DNA from: Hafnia alvei
GTDB taxonomy: Bacteria > Pseudomonadota > Gammaproteobacteria > Enterobacterales > Enterobacteriaceae
Direction: 5' to 3'
Assembly: GCF_034424155.1 (NCBI RefSeq)
Contig: NZ_CP139992.1
Span: forward strand, 1,318,012 to 1,382,011
DNA: 64,000 nucleotides
The notes under the pieces are model-generated. The model did no database searches, had not been told where the DNA came from, and was given only the letters and a program-made list of their open reading frames with translations. Made by a program: the position numbers and the translations under genes. Below, in pieces: positions 1-9,804 of this stretch (the stretch's first letter is position 1; each line of letters starts with the position of its first letter).

Positions 1-1498
1 TTATCAAGGCCAGTGCAATCTGCGCTTTGATGACACCAACCCGGTGAAAGAAGACATTGAATACGTTGAGTCCATTAAACGCGACGTACAGTGGCTAGGT
101 TTTGAGTGGAGCGGCGCGGTGCGTTACTCTTCTGATTACTTCGATCAGCTGCACCAGTACGCCGTAGAGCTGATTAGCAAGGGCCTTGCTTACGTTGATG
201 AGCTCACTCCTGAACAGATCCGTGAATATCGCGGTACCCTGACTTCTCCGGGTAAAAATAGCCCGTATCGCGATCGTAGCGTTGAAGAGAACCTGGCACT
301 GTTCGAAAAAATGCGTAACGGCGAATTTGCCGAAGGCACCGCGTGCCTGCGCGCCAAAATTGATATGGCCTCTCCGTTCATCGTGATGCGCGATCCGGTT
401 CTGTACCGTATTAAGTTTGCTGAACATCACCAGACCGGCAACAAATGGTGCATCTACCCGATGTACGATTTCACCCACTGCATTTCCGATGCGCTGGAAG
501 GGATCACGCATTCACTGTGTACGCTGGAATTCCAAGACAACCGCCGTCTCTACGACTGGGTTTTGGATAACATCACCATTCCAACTCATCCGCGTCAGTA
601 CGAGTTCTCTCGTCTGAATCTCGAATATGCCATCATGTCTAAGCGCAAGCTGAACCAGCTGGTGACCGAGAAAATTGTGGAAGGTTGGGATGACCCACGT
701 ATGCCAACAATTTCTGGTCTGCGTCGTCGCGGCTACACAGCGGCTTCTATTCGTGAATTCTGCCTGCGTATTGGCGTGACTAAGCAAGATAACAACGTTG
801 AAATGGCGGCGTTAGAGTCTTGCGTGCGTGATGACCTGAATGAAATCGCGCCGCGTGCGATGGCGGTTCTGGACCCGGTTAAAGTGGTTATTGAAAACAT
901 GTCTGCGGATAGCGTAGAAATGCTGGCGATGCCAAACCATCCAAACAAGCCTGAAATGGGCAAACGCGAAGTGCCGTTTAGCAACGAGATCTATATCGAT
1001 CGCGCTGATTTCCGCGAAGAAGCTAACAAACAATACAAGCGTTTGGTATTGGGTAAAGAAGTTCGCCTGCGTAATGCCTATGTGATTAAAGCCGAGCGCG
1101 TTGAGAAAGACGCTGACGGTGAAATCACTACTATTTACTGCACCTACGATGCGGATACGTTGAGCAAAGATCCTGCTGATGGTCGTAAAGTGAAAGGCGT
1201 TATTCATTGGGTATCTGCAAACCACGCAGTGCCTGCTGAATTCCATCTGTACGATCGCTTGTTCAGCGTTGCCAACCCAGGCGCGGCGGAAGACTTCCTG
1301 TCTACCATCAACCCTGAGTCGTTGGTTATCCGTAAAGGTTTTGTTGAACCAAGCCTTGCTGTAGCGACTTCAGAAGTCACCTACCAGTTCGAACGTGAAG
1401 GCTATTTCTGCGCTGATTGCCGCTATTCCGCGCCAGACCATTTAGTGTTTAACCGCACTGTGGGTCTGCGTGATACGTGGGCAAAAGTGGGTGCATAA
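1..1498 (+). CDS. glnS: glutaminyl-tRNA synthetase, 5'-truncated by window edge
   Basis: Class I aminoacyl-tRNA synthetase that charges tRNA-Gln with glutamine in the cytoplasm. The frame is open from the first bases of the window (reading [20 protein letters not shown]), which corresponds to about residue 58 of the E. coli protein, so the HIGH motif lies outside. About 498 codons are present. The KMSKS-type loop is visible as [11 protein letters not shown] near base 632, followed by the beta-barrel anticodon-binding domains, ending TWAKVGA. The first GTG at 44 is an internal codon, not a start. A rho-independent terminator follows directly. The family call is certain. Confidence 0.98.
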   Translation, partial: YQGQCNLRFDDTNPVKEDIEYVESIKRDVQWLGFEWSGAVRYSSDYFDQLHQYAVELISKGLAYVDELTPEQIREYRGTLTSPGKNSPYRDRSVEENLALFEKMRNGEFAEGTACLRAKIDMASPFIVMRDPVLYRIKFAEHHQTGNKWCIYPMYDFTHCISDALEGITHSLCTLEFQDNRRLYDWVLDNITIPTHPRQYEFSRLNLEYAIMSKRKLNQLVTEKIVEGWDDPRMPTISGLRRRGYTAASIREFCLRIGVTKQDNNVEMAALESCVRDDLNEIAPRAMAVLDPVKVVIENMSADSVEMLAMPNHPNKPEMGKREVPFSNEIYIDRADFREEANKQYKRLVLGKEVRLRNAYVIKAERVEKDADGEITTIYCTYDADTLSKDPADGRKVKGVIHWVSANHAVPAEFHLYDRLFSVANPGAAEDFLSTINPESLVIRKGFVEPSLAVATSEVTYQFEREGYFCADCRYSAPDHLVFNRTVGLRDTWAKVGA

Positions 1499-1529
1499 CC
1501 CAAGATAGTCCTCGCTAGATTGCAATCAC

Positions 1530-1567
1530 AAAAAGCCGCTTACCTATGCTGTAAGTGGCTTTTTTTA
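1530..1567 (+). terminator. glnS rho-independent terminator
   Basis: AAAAGCCGCTTAC and GTAAGTGGCTTTTTTT form an imperfect hairpin with a short loop and a run of T, 32 bases after the glnS stop codon. Confidence 0.85.
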
Positions 1568-2035
1568 TGTCTGTCTTCAACATACCCCATCAGTTTTTAA
1601 ATCCTAATTGTAAATAGTTTAGTAATTCGATGTTATTTCTCGAAGTGCATAAACACACTCTGAATATTCGTTTCACGAATTAATTAATTGCCACAGATTT
1701 ACCTCGATATAAAAATAGTTATCCCATCAGCGTTTGTTTTCTAAGCATTTTTATCTGAGTTTACAATGCAATTATAAATATCATGTTGTTTTTGAATGGT
1801 ATTTATTATTAGCCTCGACAAAAGTGTGTCACATGTAACAAAACATTAAAATATGTGCACTAGCTCAAGAATTGACACAATTGTTTTACTTTTCATTTGA
1901 TAATTCGCGTCGCGAAAAATAGTCTAAGACGGTAGATGAGCAATTGAGCTATTCACTCTACTACGAATTAACTTTTCCCCATTTTAGGGGTTTTGCGTCC
2001 TAGACAGGTGAACGTCGAGGGTCGCGTTTTTCAAA
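1568..2035 (+). promoter_or_regulatory. chiP upstream region with promoter and NagC-like operators
   Basis: AT-rich non-coding stretch without a credible ORF. Two perfect small palindromes are present: ATTCGT-TTC-ACGAAT at 1666-1680 and TTCGCG-T-CGCGAA at 1905-1917 (inside AATTCGCGTCGCGAAAAAT). Both resemble NagC operators, which are AT-rich with a central CG. A TTGACA hexamer (1872-1877) with GATAAT (1899-1904, long spacer) or TTGATA (1897-1902) could be the promoter, placing the second palindrome just downstream of the -10. NagC repression of chiP is known in E. coli; these particular sites are inferred. Confidence 0.5.
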
Positions 2036-2046
2036 GTCAAAGAGGA
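2036..2046 (+). promoter_or_regulatory. ChiX sRNA pairing site over the chiP ribosome binding site
   Basis: GTCAAAGAGGA covers the Shine-Dalgarno (AGAGGA, 8 bases before the chiP ATG). As I recall it, the conserved seed of the ChiX sRNA contains UCCUCUUUGAC, which would pair along all 11 bases. In E. coli and Salmonella ChiX silences chiP by pairing at this position. The ChiX gene itself is not in the window. Confidence 0.65.
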
Positions 2047-2054
2047 TCGATTTT

Positions 2055-3440
2055 ATGGTTACGCATCGTTTGAAGCGCAACGCGCTAACGCTCGCCATAA
2101 CTGGGGTGTTGTTGGGTAGTGGTTTTTATGCAATGCCAGAAGCTAAGGCTGAAGGTTTTGTTGATGATTCAACGCTGACGGGGGGTATTTACTACTGGCA
2201 ACGTGAGCGTGACCGTAAAGATGTCACCACTGGAAACTACGAAACCAACCTGAATCATTCCACGTGGAACGCCAACCTAGATTTCTCATCCGGCTATGCA
2301 GCCGACATGTTTGGTATTGATGTTGCCGCATTTACCGCAATCGAAATGGCAGAGAACCATGATAGCGGACATCCAAACGAAATTGCTTTCTCCTCGAAAA
2401 ACAAAGGCTACGACGAAGACTACTCGGGTGATAAGAGTGGCATAAGCCTTTACAAAGCTGCTGCGAAATTTAAGTACGGCCCTGTCTGGGCGCGTGCGGG
2501 CTACATTCAGCCAACGGGCCAAACTTTACTGGCGCCACACTGGAGCTTTATGCCTGGTACCTATCAAGGTGCTGAGGCCGGTGCAAACTTTGACTACGGT
2601 GATGCAGGAGCGCTGAGCTTCTCCTACATGTGGACCGACAAATATAAAGCGCCATGGCATACCGAAGTTGATGGCTTCTATCAAAACGACAAAAAAACCG
2701 GCGTTTCTTATCTGCACTCATTGGGTGCCAAGTATGACTTCAAAAACGATTTCATACTGGAAGCGGCCTTTGGTCAGGCTGAAGGTTATGTCGATCAATA
2801 CTTTGCAAAAGGTTCCTACAAGTTTGATGTCGCGGGTAATCCGATGACAACCAGCTACCAATTTTATGGCACGCGTGACCGCGTACATGACGGCGGTGTG
2901 AATGATATTTATGACGGAACCGCATGGTTGCAAGCGCTGACGTTAGGCTACAAAGTTGGGCAGTTCGACTTCCGCTTGGAAGGTACTTACGTTAAAGCGG
3001 AAGGTAATCAGGGTTACTTCTTACAGCGTATGACTCCAACCTACGCATCTTCAAACGGACGTTTGGATATTTGGTGGGATAACCGTTCCGACTTTAACGC
3101 CAACGGCGAAAAAGCCATTTTCGGCGGCGTGATGTATGACCTGAGCAAGTGGGATCTGCCGGGCTTCGCCATCGGTGGTTCTTATGTTTACGCATGGGAT
3201 GCGAAACCAAGCACCGATCCTCAGTACGATCAAAGCCAGCGCGTGAAAGAAAGCGCCTACAGTCTGGATGCGATGTACACCATTCAGGACGGCCGCGCGA
3301 AAGGCACGCTGTTCAAACTGCACTTCACTCAGTACGACAACCATTCAGACAACCCAAGCTGGGGCGGCGGTTACGGCAACATGTTCCAAGACGAACGTGA
3401 TGTTAAGTTCATCGTTATCGCACCGTTCACCATTTTCTAA
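2055..3440 (+). CDS. chiP: chitoporin ChiP (OprD-family outer-membrane porin)
   Basis: 461-residue outer-membrane porin for uptake of chitooligosaccharides. The N-terminus has a basic stretch (HRLKRN), a hydrophobic core and a likely signal peptidase site near AKA-EG (about residue 32). The remainder is aromatic-rich beta-barrel sequence ending in the outer-membrane C-terminal signature APFTIF with terminal Phe. Length is close to E. coli ChiP (468). The ATG at 2055 is set by AGAGGA eight bases upstream. It is the first gene of an apparent operon with chiQ and chitobiase. Expression is probably NagC-repressed and ChiX-silenced, as in E. coli. Confidence 0.93.
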   Translation: MVTHRLKRNALTLAITGVLLGSGFYAMPEAKAEGFVDDSTLTGGIYYWQRERDRKDVTTGNYETNLNHSTWNANLDFSSGYAADMFGIDVAAFTAIEMAENHDSGHPNEIAFSSKNKGYDEDYSGDKSGISLYKAAAKFKYGPVWARAGYIQPTGQTLLAPHWSFMPGTYQGAEAGANFDYGDAGALSFSYMWTDKYKAPWHTEVDGFYQNDKKTGVSYLHSLGAKYDFKNDFILEAAFGQAEGYVDQYFAKGSYKFDVAGNPMTTSYQFYGTRDRVHDGGVNDIYDGTAWLQALTLGYKVGQFDFRLEGTYVKAEGNQGYFLQRMTPTYASSNGRLDIWWDNRSDFNANGEKAIFGGVMYDLSKWDLPGFAIGGSYVYAWDAKPSTDPQYDQSQRVKESAYSLDAMYTIQDGRAKGTLFKLHFTQYDNHSDNPSWGGGYGNMFQDERDVKFIVIAPFTIF

Positions 3441-3497
3441 GCCAAAGATTCTGCATGTTTAACTAAGCATGCAGAGTCATTTTGACGAGATCAAAAT

Positions 3498-3827
3498 ATG
3501 AAAAAAATTCTATTGGTTGTCGCTGCCGTTGTTGGGTTAAGTGCCTGTGTGCAGCAATCTACTGCCCCTCAAGAAGATGCAAAGTTAAAACAAGCCTACA
3601 GCAACTGCATTAATACCGCTGAAGGTAACCCAGATAAAATTTCAGCCTGTCAGTCAGTGCTGGAAGTATTGAAACAAAGTAAAACGCATCAGGCCTTTGC
3701 TGAAAAGGAAAGCGTGCGCGTATTTGATTACCAAAATTGTATTCAGGCGGCTAAAACCGGTGCTGGAGATAACTACCAGCAGGCCTGTGGCAAAATTTGG
3801 CAGGAAATTCGCAGCAACAATAACTGA
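3498..3827 (+). CDS. chiQ: chitoporin-associated lipoprotein ChiQ
   Basis: 109-residue small lipoprotein. A short signal peptide ends in the lipobox LSAC (Cys about residue 17), so the mature protein is probably lipid-anchored. Four further Cys residues could form disulfides. E. coli ChiQ (YbfN) has nearly the same length and the same place behind chiP. It starts 57 bases after chiP and ends 19 bases before chitobiase, so it is cotranscribed. Its biochemical role is not established; the operon context ties it to chitooligosaccharide handling. Confidence 0.88.
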   Translation: MKKILLVVAAVVGLSACVQQSTAPQEDAKLKQAYSNCINTAEGNPDKISACQSVLEVLKQSKTHQAFAEKESVRVFDYQNCIQAAKTGAGDNYQQACGKIWQEIRSNNN

Positions 3828-3846
3828 TTAAGGACGGGGCTTTAGG

Positions 3847-6525
3847 ATGAGCAAATTTAAATTGAATACGTTGGCCGTTGCCGTTGCCGTTTCTGCACTG
3901 GGCATGCTCGGTTTTTCCGCAGCAAGCCAGGCAGATCAGCAAATCGTTGACCAACTGAGTCAGCTAAAAGTTAACGTGAAAGTCACCGACAACCGCGCGG
4001 CAGAGAACGGCGTCGATTGTGCCGCGCTGGGCGCTGACTGGGCATCGTGTAACCAATCGGTCATCACGCTAACCAGCGATAGTGATATTAAAGGCAACGA
4101 CTGGGCGATCTATTTCCATAACCCACGTCAGGTTCTGGACGTGAAAAGCGATCAGTTCAAAATTACGTTTGTGACCGGTGATCTGCACAAAATTGAACCC
4201 ACCGATAAATTTAAAGGGTTTACCGCCGGTCAATCGGTGGAAATTCCTCTGATTGGTGAATACTGGCAGTTGTTTGAAAGTGACATTATGCCGCGTTGGT
4301 ACGTCACTTCTCAGGATGCTAAACCTAAGGTGATTGCCAGCACCGATACGGAAGATCTACGTCAGTTTGTGACGCCGTTTGCGGGCGATCTGTGGAAGCG
4401 TACCCAAGACGATAAAAATGTTCTGATGGTACCTGAAACTCGCTTCGACAAAAACGCCGACGTGAAAGAGCTGCCAGCGCAGAGCCTGCGTGGCCAAATT
4501 ATGCCAACGCCGATGGAAGTGAAAATCCATCAGCAGGACGTTGACCTCAGCAAAGGCGTTGCGCTGGATCTTACCGTTCTGAACAACGCCACGGCAGAAG
4601 CCGCACAGCAGCGTTTCGCGCTGTTAGGTGTAAAAAGCGATGATAAAGGCTATCCAATCAAAACGGCGATTGCGGTTAATAACTTCAAAGGCGACTTAGC
4701 GGTTCCGGGGGCTTACGAGCTGAAGATCGGGCCGAAGGGGGCTGAAGTCATTGGTTACGATCAGGCTGGCGTTTTCTACGGCTTACAGTCCATTCTTTCT
4801 CTGGTACCAAGCGATGGCAGCATGAAGATTGCAACCTTAGATGCGAAAGATGCGCCGCGTTTCCAATACCGTGGCATTTTCTTGGACATCGGGCGTAACT
4901 TCCATTCCAAAGAAGCGGTACACCGTCTGTTAGACCAGATGGCGGCGTACAAGATGAACAAATTCCACTTCCATCTGACCGATGATGAAGGCTGGCGCAT
5001 TGAGATCCCAGGCCTGCCAGAGCTTATCGATGTGGGCTCGAAACGCTGCCACGATCTGAGCGAAAAAGAGTGCCTGCTACCACAGCTAGGCTCAGGACCT
5101 GATGCTAACAACAATGGCTCTGGCCATCTGACTCGCGCTGAATATATCGATATCGTGAAGTATGCTCAGGCGCGTCAGATCGAAGTGATCCCTGAAATCG
5201 ATATGCCTGCACATGCCCGTGCGGCGGTGGTTTCGATGGAAGCGCGTTATGACAAACTGAAAGCCGCCGGTGACGAGAAGGGCGCTAACGAATTCCGTTT
5301 GGTTGATCCAACGGACACGTCAAACACCACGTCTGTGCAGTTCTATGATCGTAAGAGCTATTTGAACCCATGCTTAGATTCTTCTAAACGCTTTGTCGAT
5401 AAAGTGATCGGCGAAGTGGCGCAGATGCACAAAGAGGCGGGGCAGCCGTTAACCACGTGGCACTTCGGCGGTGATGAAGCTAAAAACATCCGCTTAGGGC
5501 CGGGTTATCAGGATAAGAATGGCAAGATTGAGCCGGGCAAAGGCATTATCGATCAGAGCAAAGAAGATAAGCCATGGGCGCAGTCTCAGGTTTGCCAGAC
5601 CCTAATTAAGAGCGGCAAAGTGGAAGATATGGAGCATCTCCCAAGCCACTTTGCGATTGAAGTCAGCCAGATCGTCAATAAGCACGGCATTGAAAAAATG
5701 CAGGCATGGCAGGATGGCCTGAAGGATGCCAAAGACGCGAAGGCATTTGCCACCAAGCGCGTGGGTGTTAACTTCTGGGATACGCTCTATTGGGGCGGTT
5801 TTGATACCGTAAACGACTGGGCGAACAAAGGCTATGAAGTGACGGTTTCTAACCCAGACTACGTCTACATGGATTTCCCGTATGAGGTGAATCCACAGGA
5901 AAATGGCTATTACTGGGGAACTCGCTTTAACGATGAGCGTAAGATCTTCAGTTTCGCGCCAGACAACATGCCACAGAATGCGGAAACTTCCGTAGACCGT
6001 GACGGCAATTTCTTTACCGCGAAAAGCGATAAGCCATGGCCGGGCGTTTATGGTCTCTCGGCTCAGCTGTGGAGTGAAACCACGCGCACCGACGAAATGA
6101 TGGAGTATAAAATCTATCCTCGCGTTATGACGGTGGCGGAGCGCGGATGGCATCGCGCTGGCTGGGAGCAGGATTACAAAGCGGGTCGCGAATATAAAGG
6201 CGGTGAAACAAATCTGGTCGACAAAAAATCTCTGCTGAGTGATTGGCAGCGCTTTGCCAACCTGATGGGGCAGCGTGAGCTGGCGAAAATGGATAAAGCC
6301 GGTGTGGAATATCGCCTGCCGGTTCCTGGAGCAAAAGTTGTGGGCGGGAAACTGGAAGCCAACATTGCGCTGCCAGGGTTGGGGATTGAATACTCCGTAG
6401 ACGGTGGCAAGCAGTGGCAGCGTTATGATGCTAAAGCTCAACCGACCGTTTCTGGCGACGTTCAAATTCGTTCAGTGAGCCCAGATGGTAAACGCTATAG
6501 CCGCGTAGAACCGGTGCAGGCGTGA
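3847..6525 (+). CDS. chb: chitobiase / beta-N-acetylhexosaminidase (GH20)
   Basis: 892-residue exported GH20 enzyme that releases GlcNAc from chitobiose and chitooligosaccharides. A signal peptide ends near SQA-DQ (about residue 30). It is followed by a carbohydrate-binding-like N-terminal domain, the GH20b region, the catalytic barrel ([23 protein letters not shown]) and a C-terminal Ig-like domain. The catalytic pair is Asp543-Glu544 in HFGGDEAKN, equivalent to Asp539-Glu540 of the Serratia marcescens enzyme (885 residues). It directly follows chiQ, giving the chiP-chiQ-chitobiase operon described in Serratia; E. coli K-12 lacks this third gene here. The location is probably periplasmic. 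Confidence 0.95.
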   Translation: MSKFKLNTLAVAVAVSALGMLGFSAASQADQQIVDQLSQLKVNVKVTDNRAAENGVDCAALGADWASCNQSVITLTSDSDIKGNDWAIYFHNPRQVLDVKSDQFKITFVTGDLHKIEPTDKFKGFTAGQSVEIPLIGEYWQLFESDIMPRWYVTSQDAKPKVIASTDTEDLRQFVTPFAGDLWKRTQDDKNVLMVPETRFDKNADVKELPAQSLRGQIMPTPMEVKIHQQDVDLSKGVALDLTVLNNATAEAAQQRFALLGVKSDDKGYPIKTAIAVNNFKGDLAVPGAYELKIGPKGAEVIGYDQAGVFYGLQSILSLVPSDGSMKIATLDAKDAPRFQYRGIFLDIGRNFHSKEAVHRLLDQMAAYKMNKFHFHLTDDEGWRIEIPGLPELIDVGSKRCHDLSEKECLLPQLGSGPDANNNGSGHLTRAEYIDIVKYAQARQIEVIPEIDMPAHARAAVVSMEARYDKLKAAGDEKGANEFRLVDPTDTSNTTSVQFYDRKSYLNPCLDSSKRFVDKVIGEVAQMHKEAGQPLTTWHFGGDEAKNIRLGPGYQDKNGKIEPGKGIIDQSKEDKPWAQSQVCQTLIKSGKVEDMEHLPSHFAIEVSQIVNKHGIEKMQAWQDGLKDAKDAKAFATKRVGVNFWDTLYWGGFDTVNDWANKGYEVTVSNPDYVYMDFPYEVNPQENGYYWGTRFNDERKIFSFAPDNMPQNAETSVDRDGNFFTAKSDKPWPGVYGLSAQLWSETTRTDEMMEYKIYPRVMTVAERGWHRAGWEQDYKAGREYKGGETNLVDKKSLLSDWQRFANLMGQRELAKMDKAGVEYRLPVPGAKVVGGKLEANIALPGLGIEYSVDGGKQWQRYDAKAQPTVSGDVQIRSVSPDGKRYSRVEPVQA

Positions 6526-6680
6526 TATCGAGATAGGGATGCAAGGTATTCTCTGCTCCGGTGGGGTAGGGAATACCGCAATAACGTATTAACGCAGTGA
6601 TTTTTAATACCGTTTCATCATCATTATTGTTGCTATGGTATCTGCCGAAGCCATATGAGTGATTTAGTTGTGAGTTGCTT

Positions 6681-6707
6681 AGCCCCCTGCCTGAGGGGCT
6701 TTTTTTT
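6681..6707 (+). terminator. terminator of the chiP operon
   Basis: AGCCCC-CTGCCTGA-GGGGCT followed by seven or more T, 155 bases downstream of the chitobiase stop. A short ORF reading across it (6655-6852) is not believed. Confidence 0.88.
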
Positions 6708-6752
6708 GTCTGTTTTTCGACGAGAAAACGAAGATGGTGGATTTCAGGAAAT

Positions 6753-6774
6753 AAAAAAGCGACCCTCAGGTCGC
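6753..6774 (-). terminator. fur terminator
   Basis: On the minus strand GCGACC-TGAG-GGTCGC is followed by TTTTTT, 20 bases beyond the fur stop codon. It is convergent with the chiP operon terminator. Confidence 0.88.
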
Positions 6775-6794
6775 CTCATTACACTCGCGTGTGC

Positions 6795-7244
6795 TTACTC
6801 TCTGCCATCATGCAGACTTTCGTCTTCGCGGCAATCACCTTCAGCGCAGTGACCATAAAGGTACAGGCTATGGTTGGTTAGTTGGATACCATATTTTTTA
6901 GCGATTTCGTGCTGACGCTTTTCGATGGAGTCGTCGCTAAATTCGATCACTTTACCGCAGTCTAAGCAGATCAGATGATCATGGTGATGCTGTTGAGTCA
7001 GTTCAAATACGGATTTTCCGCCTTCAAAATTGTGACGAGTCACAATTCCAGCGTCGTCGAACTGGTTCAGTACACGGTAAACGGTGGCTAAGCCGATTTC
7101 TTCACCCATATCGATCAGCTTCTTATACAGATCTTCTGCGCTGACGTGGTGGCAAGTTGGATCTTGCAGAACTTCCAGAATCTTAAGACGCGGAAGCGTG
7201 ACTTTAAGTCCAGCCTTCTTTAAAGCAGTGTTGTTATCTGTCAT
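6795..7244 (-). CDS. fur: ferric uptake regulator Fur
   Basis: 149-residue cytoplasmic metal-responsive repressor of iron-uptake genes (E. coli 148). An N-terminal winged helix (VTLPRLKILEVL, HHVSAEDLYKKL, GLATVYRVLNQF) is followed by the metal-binding dimerisation domain with HHHDHLICLDCGKV and a C-terminal HCAEGDC cysteine pair. The ATG at 7244 overlaps the stop of a possible 17-codon leader ORF (ATGA overlap). fldA lies upstream on the same strand, as in E. coli. Autoregulation is plausible from a Fur-box-like palindrome at 7335-7352. Confidence 0.97.
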   Translation of the reverse strand: MTDNNTALKKAGLKVTLPRLKILEVLQDPTCHHVSAEDLYKKLIDMGEEIGLATVYRVLNQFDDAGIVTRHNFEGGKSVFELTQQHHHDHLICLDCGKVIEFSDDSIEKRQHEIAKKYGIQLTNHSLYLYGHCAEGDCREDESLHDGRE

Positions 7245-7294
7245 TCGGATTCTGTCCCGTTACTTAGCTCGAAGACGTTTAGGATAGCCTGCAT
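7241..7294 (-). CDS. possible uof-like leader ORF coupled to fur
   Basis: 17-codon ORF reading MQAILNVFELSNGTESE whose TGA overlaps the fur ATG as ATGA. A weak ribosome site (TAGG) lies seven bases before its ATG. E. coli has a 28-codon ORF, uof, in this position through which RyhB controls fur translation. This ORF is shorter and I cannot confirm homology; the overlap arrangement is what is seen. Confidence 0.45.
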   Translation of the reverse strand: MQAILNVFELSNGTESE

Positions 7295-7334
7295 TTGCTG
7301 CCTACGTTGCCCTAATTGTCACCGAACTGAAAAT

Positions 7335-7352
7335 ATAATTGAGATTCATTAT
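7335..7352 (-). promoter_or_regulatory. candidate fur promoter -10 and Fur box
   Basis: ATAATTGAGATTCATTAT is an imperfect palindrome with ATAAT/ATTAT ends resembling a Fur box, with one extra central base compared with the 19-bp consensus. On the minus strand it overlaps TATAAT (7353-7348), a good -10 for fur, with TTTCCA 17 bases upstream as a poor -35. Confidence 0.45.
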
Positions 7353-7440
7353 AAGGCTGATGGCGGTAAATGGAAACCGCAGTGTGTTAACAACTTGGAC
7401 GGAATTACAAGGTGGAAATAAAACGTAACACACTGACAAA

Positions 7441-7551
7441 TATGTAACTCTGCTGGTGGCGGGGGCTAGAGCGGGAAAAATGAGTTACATAGATGTTGCA
7501 AGTTGCTTTCGCCAATCGCTGAAATACCCGCTGACTTATGCAGTCAGCGGG
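7441..7551 (-). terminator. fldA 3' hairpin and inverted repeat
   Basis: Downstream of fldA a perfect 10-bp stem CCCGCTGACT / AGTCAGCGGG (7527-7551, 5-base loop) could terminate or stabilise the fldA transcript, although the following T-run is weak (TATTTC). Further on lies a second perfect inverted repeat, TATGTAACTC (7441-7450) and GAGTTACATA (7482-7491). Confidence 0.5.
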
Positions 7552-7563
7552 CACAATTTCAGA

Positions 7564-8091
7564 TTAGCCAGCCAGCTCAGCCAAGCTCATCTCTTCGGAA
7601 ATTTGTTTCACCCACGCATCAACACGCGTTGCGGTGAGTTCAGGCTGGCGATCTTCGTCAATAGCCAAACCAACGAAGGTTTTGTCATCAACCAGCGCTT
7701 TAGACGCTTCAAAATGGTAACCCGCCGTTGGCCAGTGACCAACGATAGTCGCGCCGCGTGGCTCGATCAAATCACGGATGGTGCCCATAGCGTCGCAGAA
7801 GTACTCTGCATAGTCTTCTTGGTCGCCGCAGCCAAACAGAGCAACCAGTTTACCGTTGAAGTCGATCTCTTCCAGAGAAGGGAAGAAATCATCCCAGTCA
7901 CACTGAGCTTCACCGTAATACCACGTTGGGATGCCAAGCAGAAGAATATCGAATGCTTCGATGTCTTCTTTGCTGCTTTTGGCAATGTCATGAACTTCAG
8001 CAACGTCTTTTCCGAGTTGCTTTTGGATCATCTTAGCGATGTTTTCCGTGTTGCCCGTGTCGCTGCCAAAGAAAATGCCTACGATTGCCAT
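7564..8091 (-). CDS. fldA: flavodoxin 1
   Basis: 175-residue FMN-binding electron carrier (E. coli 176), the donor for pyruvate formate-lyase activation, methionine synthase reactivation and other radical SAM enzymes. The FMN phosphate loop is [13 protein letters not shown] at the N-terminus; the isoalloxazine-binding Trp and Tyr loops ([17 protein letters not shown] and [11 protein letters not shown]) are intact. It starts [11 protein letters not shown], matching the family. It sits upstream of fur on the same strand with ybfE upstream again, as in E. coli. Confidence 0.97.
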   Translation of the reverse strand: MAIVGIFFGSDTGNTENIAKMIQKQLGKDVAEVHDIAKSSKEDIEAFDILLLGIPTWYYGEAQCDWDDFFPSLEEIDFNGKLVALFGCGDQEDYAEYFCDAMGTIRDLIEPRGATIVGHWPTAGYHFEASKALVDDKTFVGLAIDEDRQPELTATRVDAWVKQISEEMSLAELAG

Positions 8092-8212
8092 GTCGCGTTT
8101 ATACCTTTTATATCAAATAATTAAACTGGAATCTTGAGAAAGACCAGTACGTACTTTACGCACTATAGCACTTTAAACCGTATCGATTTGTCGTCATTGT
8201 GTGCTGGTGGCG

Positions 8213-8488
8213 TTAAGATTTTAAAATCTGATTGAGTAAAATTTGTTCAATCAATTCACTGCGGCTAATGTTTTGTTCCTGAGCCAAACGATTCAGCATT
8301 TCAACCGCTTCTTCGTTAATCTTTAGCTCGACGCGACGCAGTCCTTTCACTTTATCGCGGCGCAGTTGGTTGCGTTTGTTAATTCTTAGCTGTTCATCCC
8401 GAGATAACGGGTTAGTTTTCGGGCGACCCGGACGACGTTCATCTGCGAACAGATCCAGAGTCGTGCGGTCCGTTTGTTCTTTGGCCAT
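8213..8488 (-). CDS. ybfE: LexA-regulated small protein YbfE
   Basis: 91-residue, strongly basic protein of unknown function (E. coli YbfE, 97). The first half is rich in Arg/Lys (RRPGRPKTNPLSRDEQLRI), and the C-terminal part resembles a ribbon-helix-helix type DNA-binding fold (RRVELKINEEAVEML, SRSELIEQILLNQIL). In E. coli it is in the LexA regulon; here a CTG-N10-CAG motif lies about 35-50 bases upstream of the start. It is probably transcribed towards fldA. Confidence 0.88.
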   Translation of the reverse strand: MAKEQTDRTTLDLFADERRPGRPKTNPLSRDEQLRINKRNQLRRDKVKGLRRVELKINEEAVEMLNRLAQEQNISRSELIEQILLNQILKS

Positions 8489-8522
8489 ATCAGGTAGCGG
8501 TACTACAAGGAGAATTTTGAAT

Positions 8523-8538
8523 CTGCGTAACGAATCAG
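8523..8538 (-). promoter_or_regulatory. possible LexA box upstream of ybfE
   Basis: CTG-CGTAACGAAT-CAG has the invariant LexA half-sites at correct spacing, but the interior departs from the TGTATATATATACA core, so binding would be weak. Support comes mainly from the known LexA control of ybfE in E. coli. Confidence 0.4.
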
Positions 8539-8758
8539 ATCATGATTAACATACTAGGGCCATTCACCCTTTACCGGCACTATCCTTGAACAGCAAAACT
8601 GCCTGCCAGAATAATAGCGCGCCATAATACCCCAGCGCCCCCAGCTGCGACAATCCTTAATCTTACTTACCTCACTGATGAATGGTGATTTTTTCTACAG
8701 TGAGGCTGTCGTTAAGATGAAGTTAGGTCGTGAAGGCGACAAAATTAAGCTGTTTGAC

Positions 8759-9529
8759 TTATTCATCGCTGTCGAGAAAACGGTGCAGAGTGCGTAGCAC
8801 CAGCTCTGGCTTTTCCGCATGCAGCCAGTGGCCCGTACCGGCTACCACGTGAGCTTTAGCATGAGGAAACTGGCGCGCAATGGCGGCGCGATGAATATCT
8901 TGGATGTAGGGCGATGAGCCACCTTTGATAAACATCGCAGGGCCTTGGTAAGGCGTTACTTCTTGCCAGCCCACGATATTTTCGTATTGCTCCCACAGAA
9001 CGGGCACGTTAAATAGCCATTCGCCCTCCTGAAAAGATTTCAGTAAAAACTGTATTACACCTTCTTCTTGGATGTAGCCGCGCATGATTTCAGCGGCCTC
9101 TTGGCGACGCGTCAGCCGTGCATCCGTCACTGCGTTGATAGCTGCAAAAATCGTATCGTGACGACGAACCTGATAGTCAACGGGCGCAATGTCCAGCAAG
9201 GCAAGGCGGCGAATACGCTCGGGGGCAAGTGCAGCTAACGTCATCGCGGCTTTTCCACCCATTGAGTGCCCAATGACATCCAACTGCGGCAACGAAAGAT
9301 CGTCAATCAACGCCAGTAAATCTTCGGCCATCGCGGCATAATCCATGCGCTCTGAGCGCGGCGAGTGGCCATGATTGCGCATATCAACCTGAATCACACG
9401 GCGATCGCTGCGCAAGTCTCGGCCTAATACGCCAAGATTATCCAGACTGCCGAATAAACCATGGATCAATAATGCCGGTGGAAACTGGGCTTGCTGGGCT
9501 GGAATATGTTCGCGGTAGTTGAGTTTCAT
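8759..9529 (-). CDS. ybfF: alpha/beta-hydrolase esterase YbfF
   Basis: 256-residue cytoplasmic alpha/beta hydrolase (E. coli YbfF, 254, an esterase active on short acyl and acyl-CoA esters). The oxyanion region is LIHGLFGSLDN, the nucleophile elbow is GHSMGG (Ser about residue 88), and the catalytic His is in GTGHWLHAEKP near the C-terminus. It is divergent from seqA across 272 bases, as in E. coli. The physiological substrate is unknown. Confidence 0.93.
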   Translation of the reverse strand: MKLNYREHIPAQQAQFPPALLIHGLFGSLDNLGVLGRDLRSDRRVIQVDMRNHGHSPRSERMDYAAMAEDLLALIDDLSLPQLDVIGHSMGGKAAMTLAALAPERIRRLALLDIAPVDYQVRRHDTIFAAINAVTDARLTRRQEAAEIMRGYIQEEGVIQFLLKSFQEGEWLFNVPVLWEQYENIVGWQEVTPYQGPAMFIKGGSSPYIQDIHRAAIARQFPHAKAHVVAGTGHWLHAEKPELVLRTLHRFLDSDE

Positions 9530-9804
9530 ATCGTTAGGTCTATTCGTGGTGTCTATTCGCGGGCTTCATGCGCTAAACATGCGGCAACGGAGTGCGACAA
9601 ATCTTATGTTGTAACAAATAGGTTACCACGACTAAGCATGATTGTTAGCCATCGAGTGTTATCCAGCAAAATTTAAGGGTATTCTTTCCATAAGTTTGGG
9701 AAAAAACTCACTGAATTGATCAGAGCATCGGGTTTACGCTATCCGCATGAGGCGTTTGACTTTATAATCCTGCTGATTAAGTCGTAAACCTGTATTGGAT
9801 AATG

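Noticed and set aside
6655-6881. Small ORFs between the chitobiase gene and fur
   Set aside because: They run across two rho-independent terminators and the 3' end of fur.
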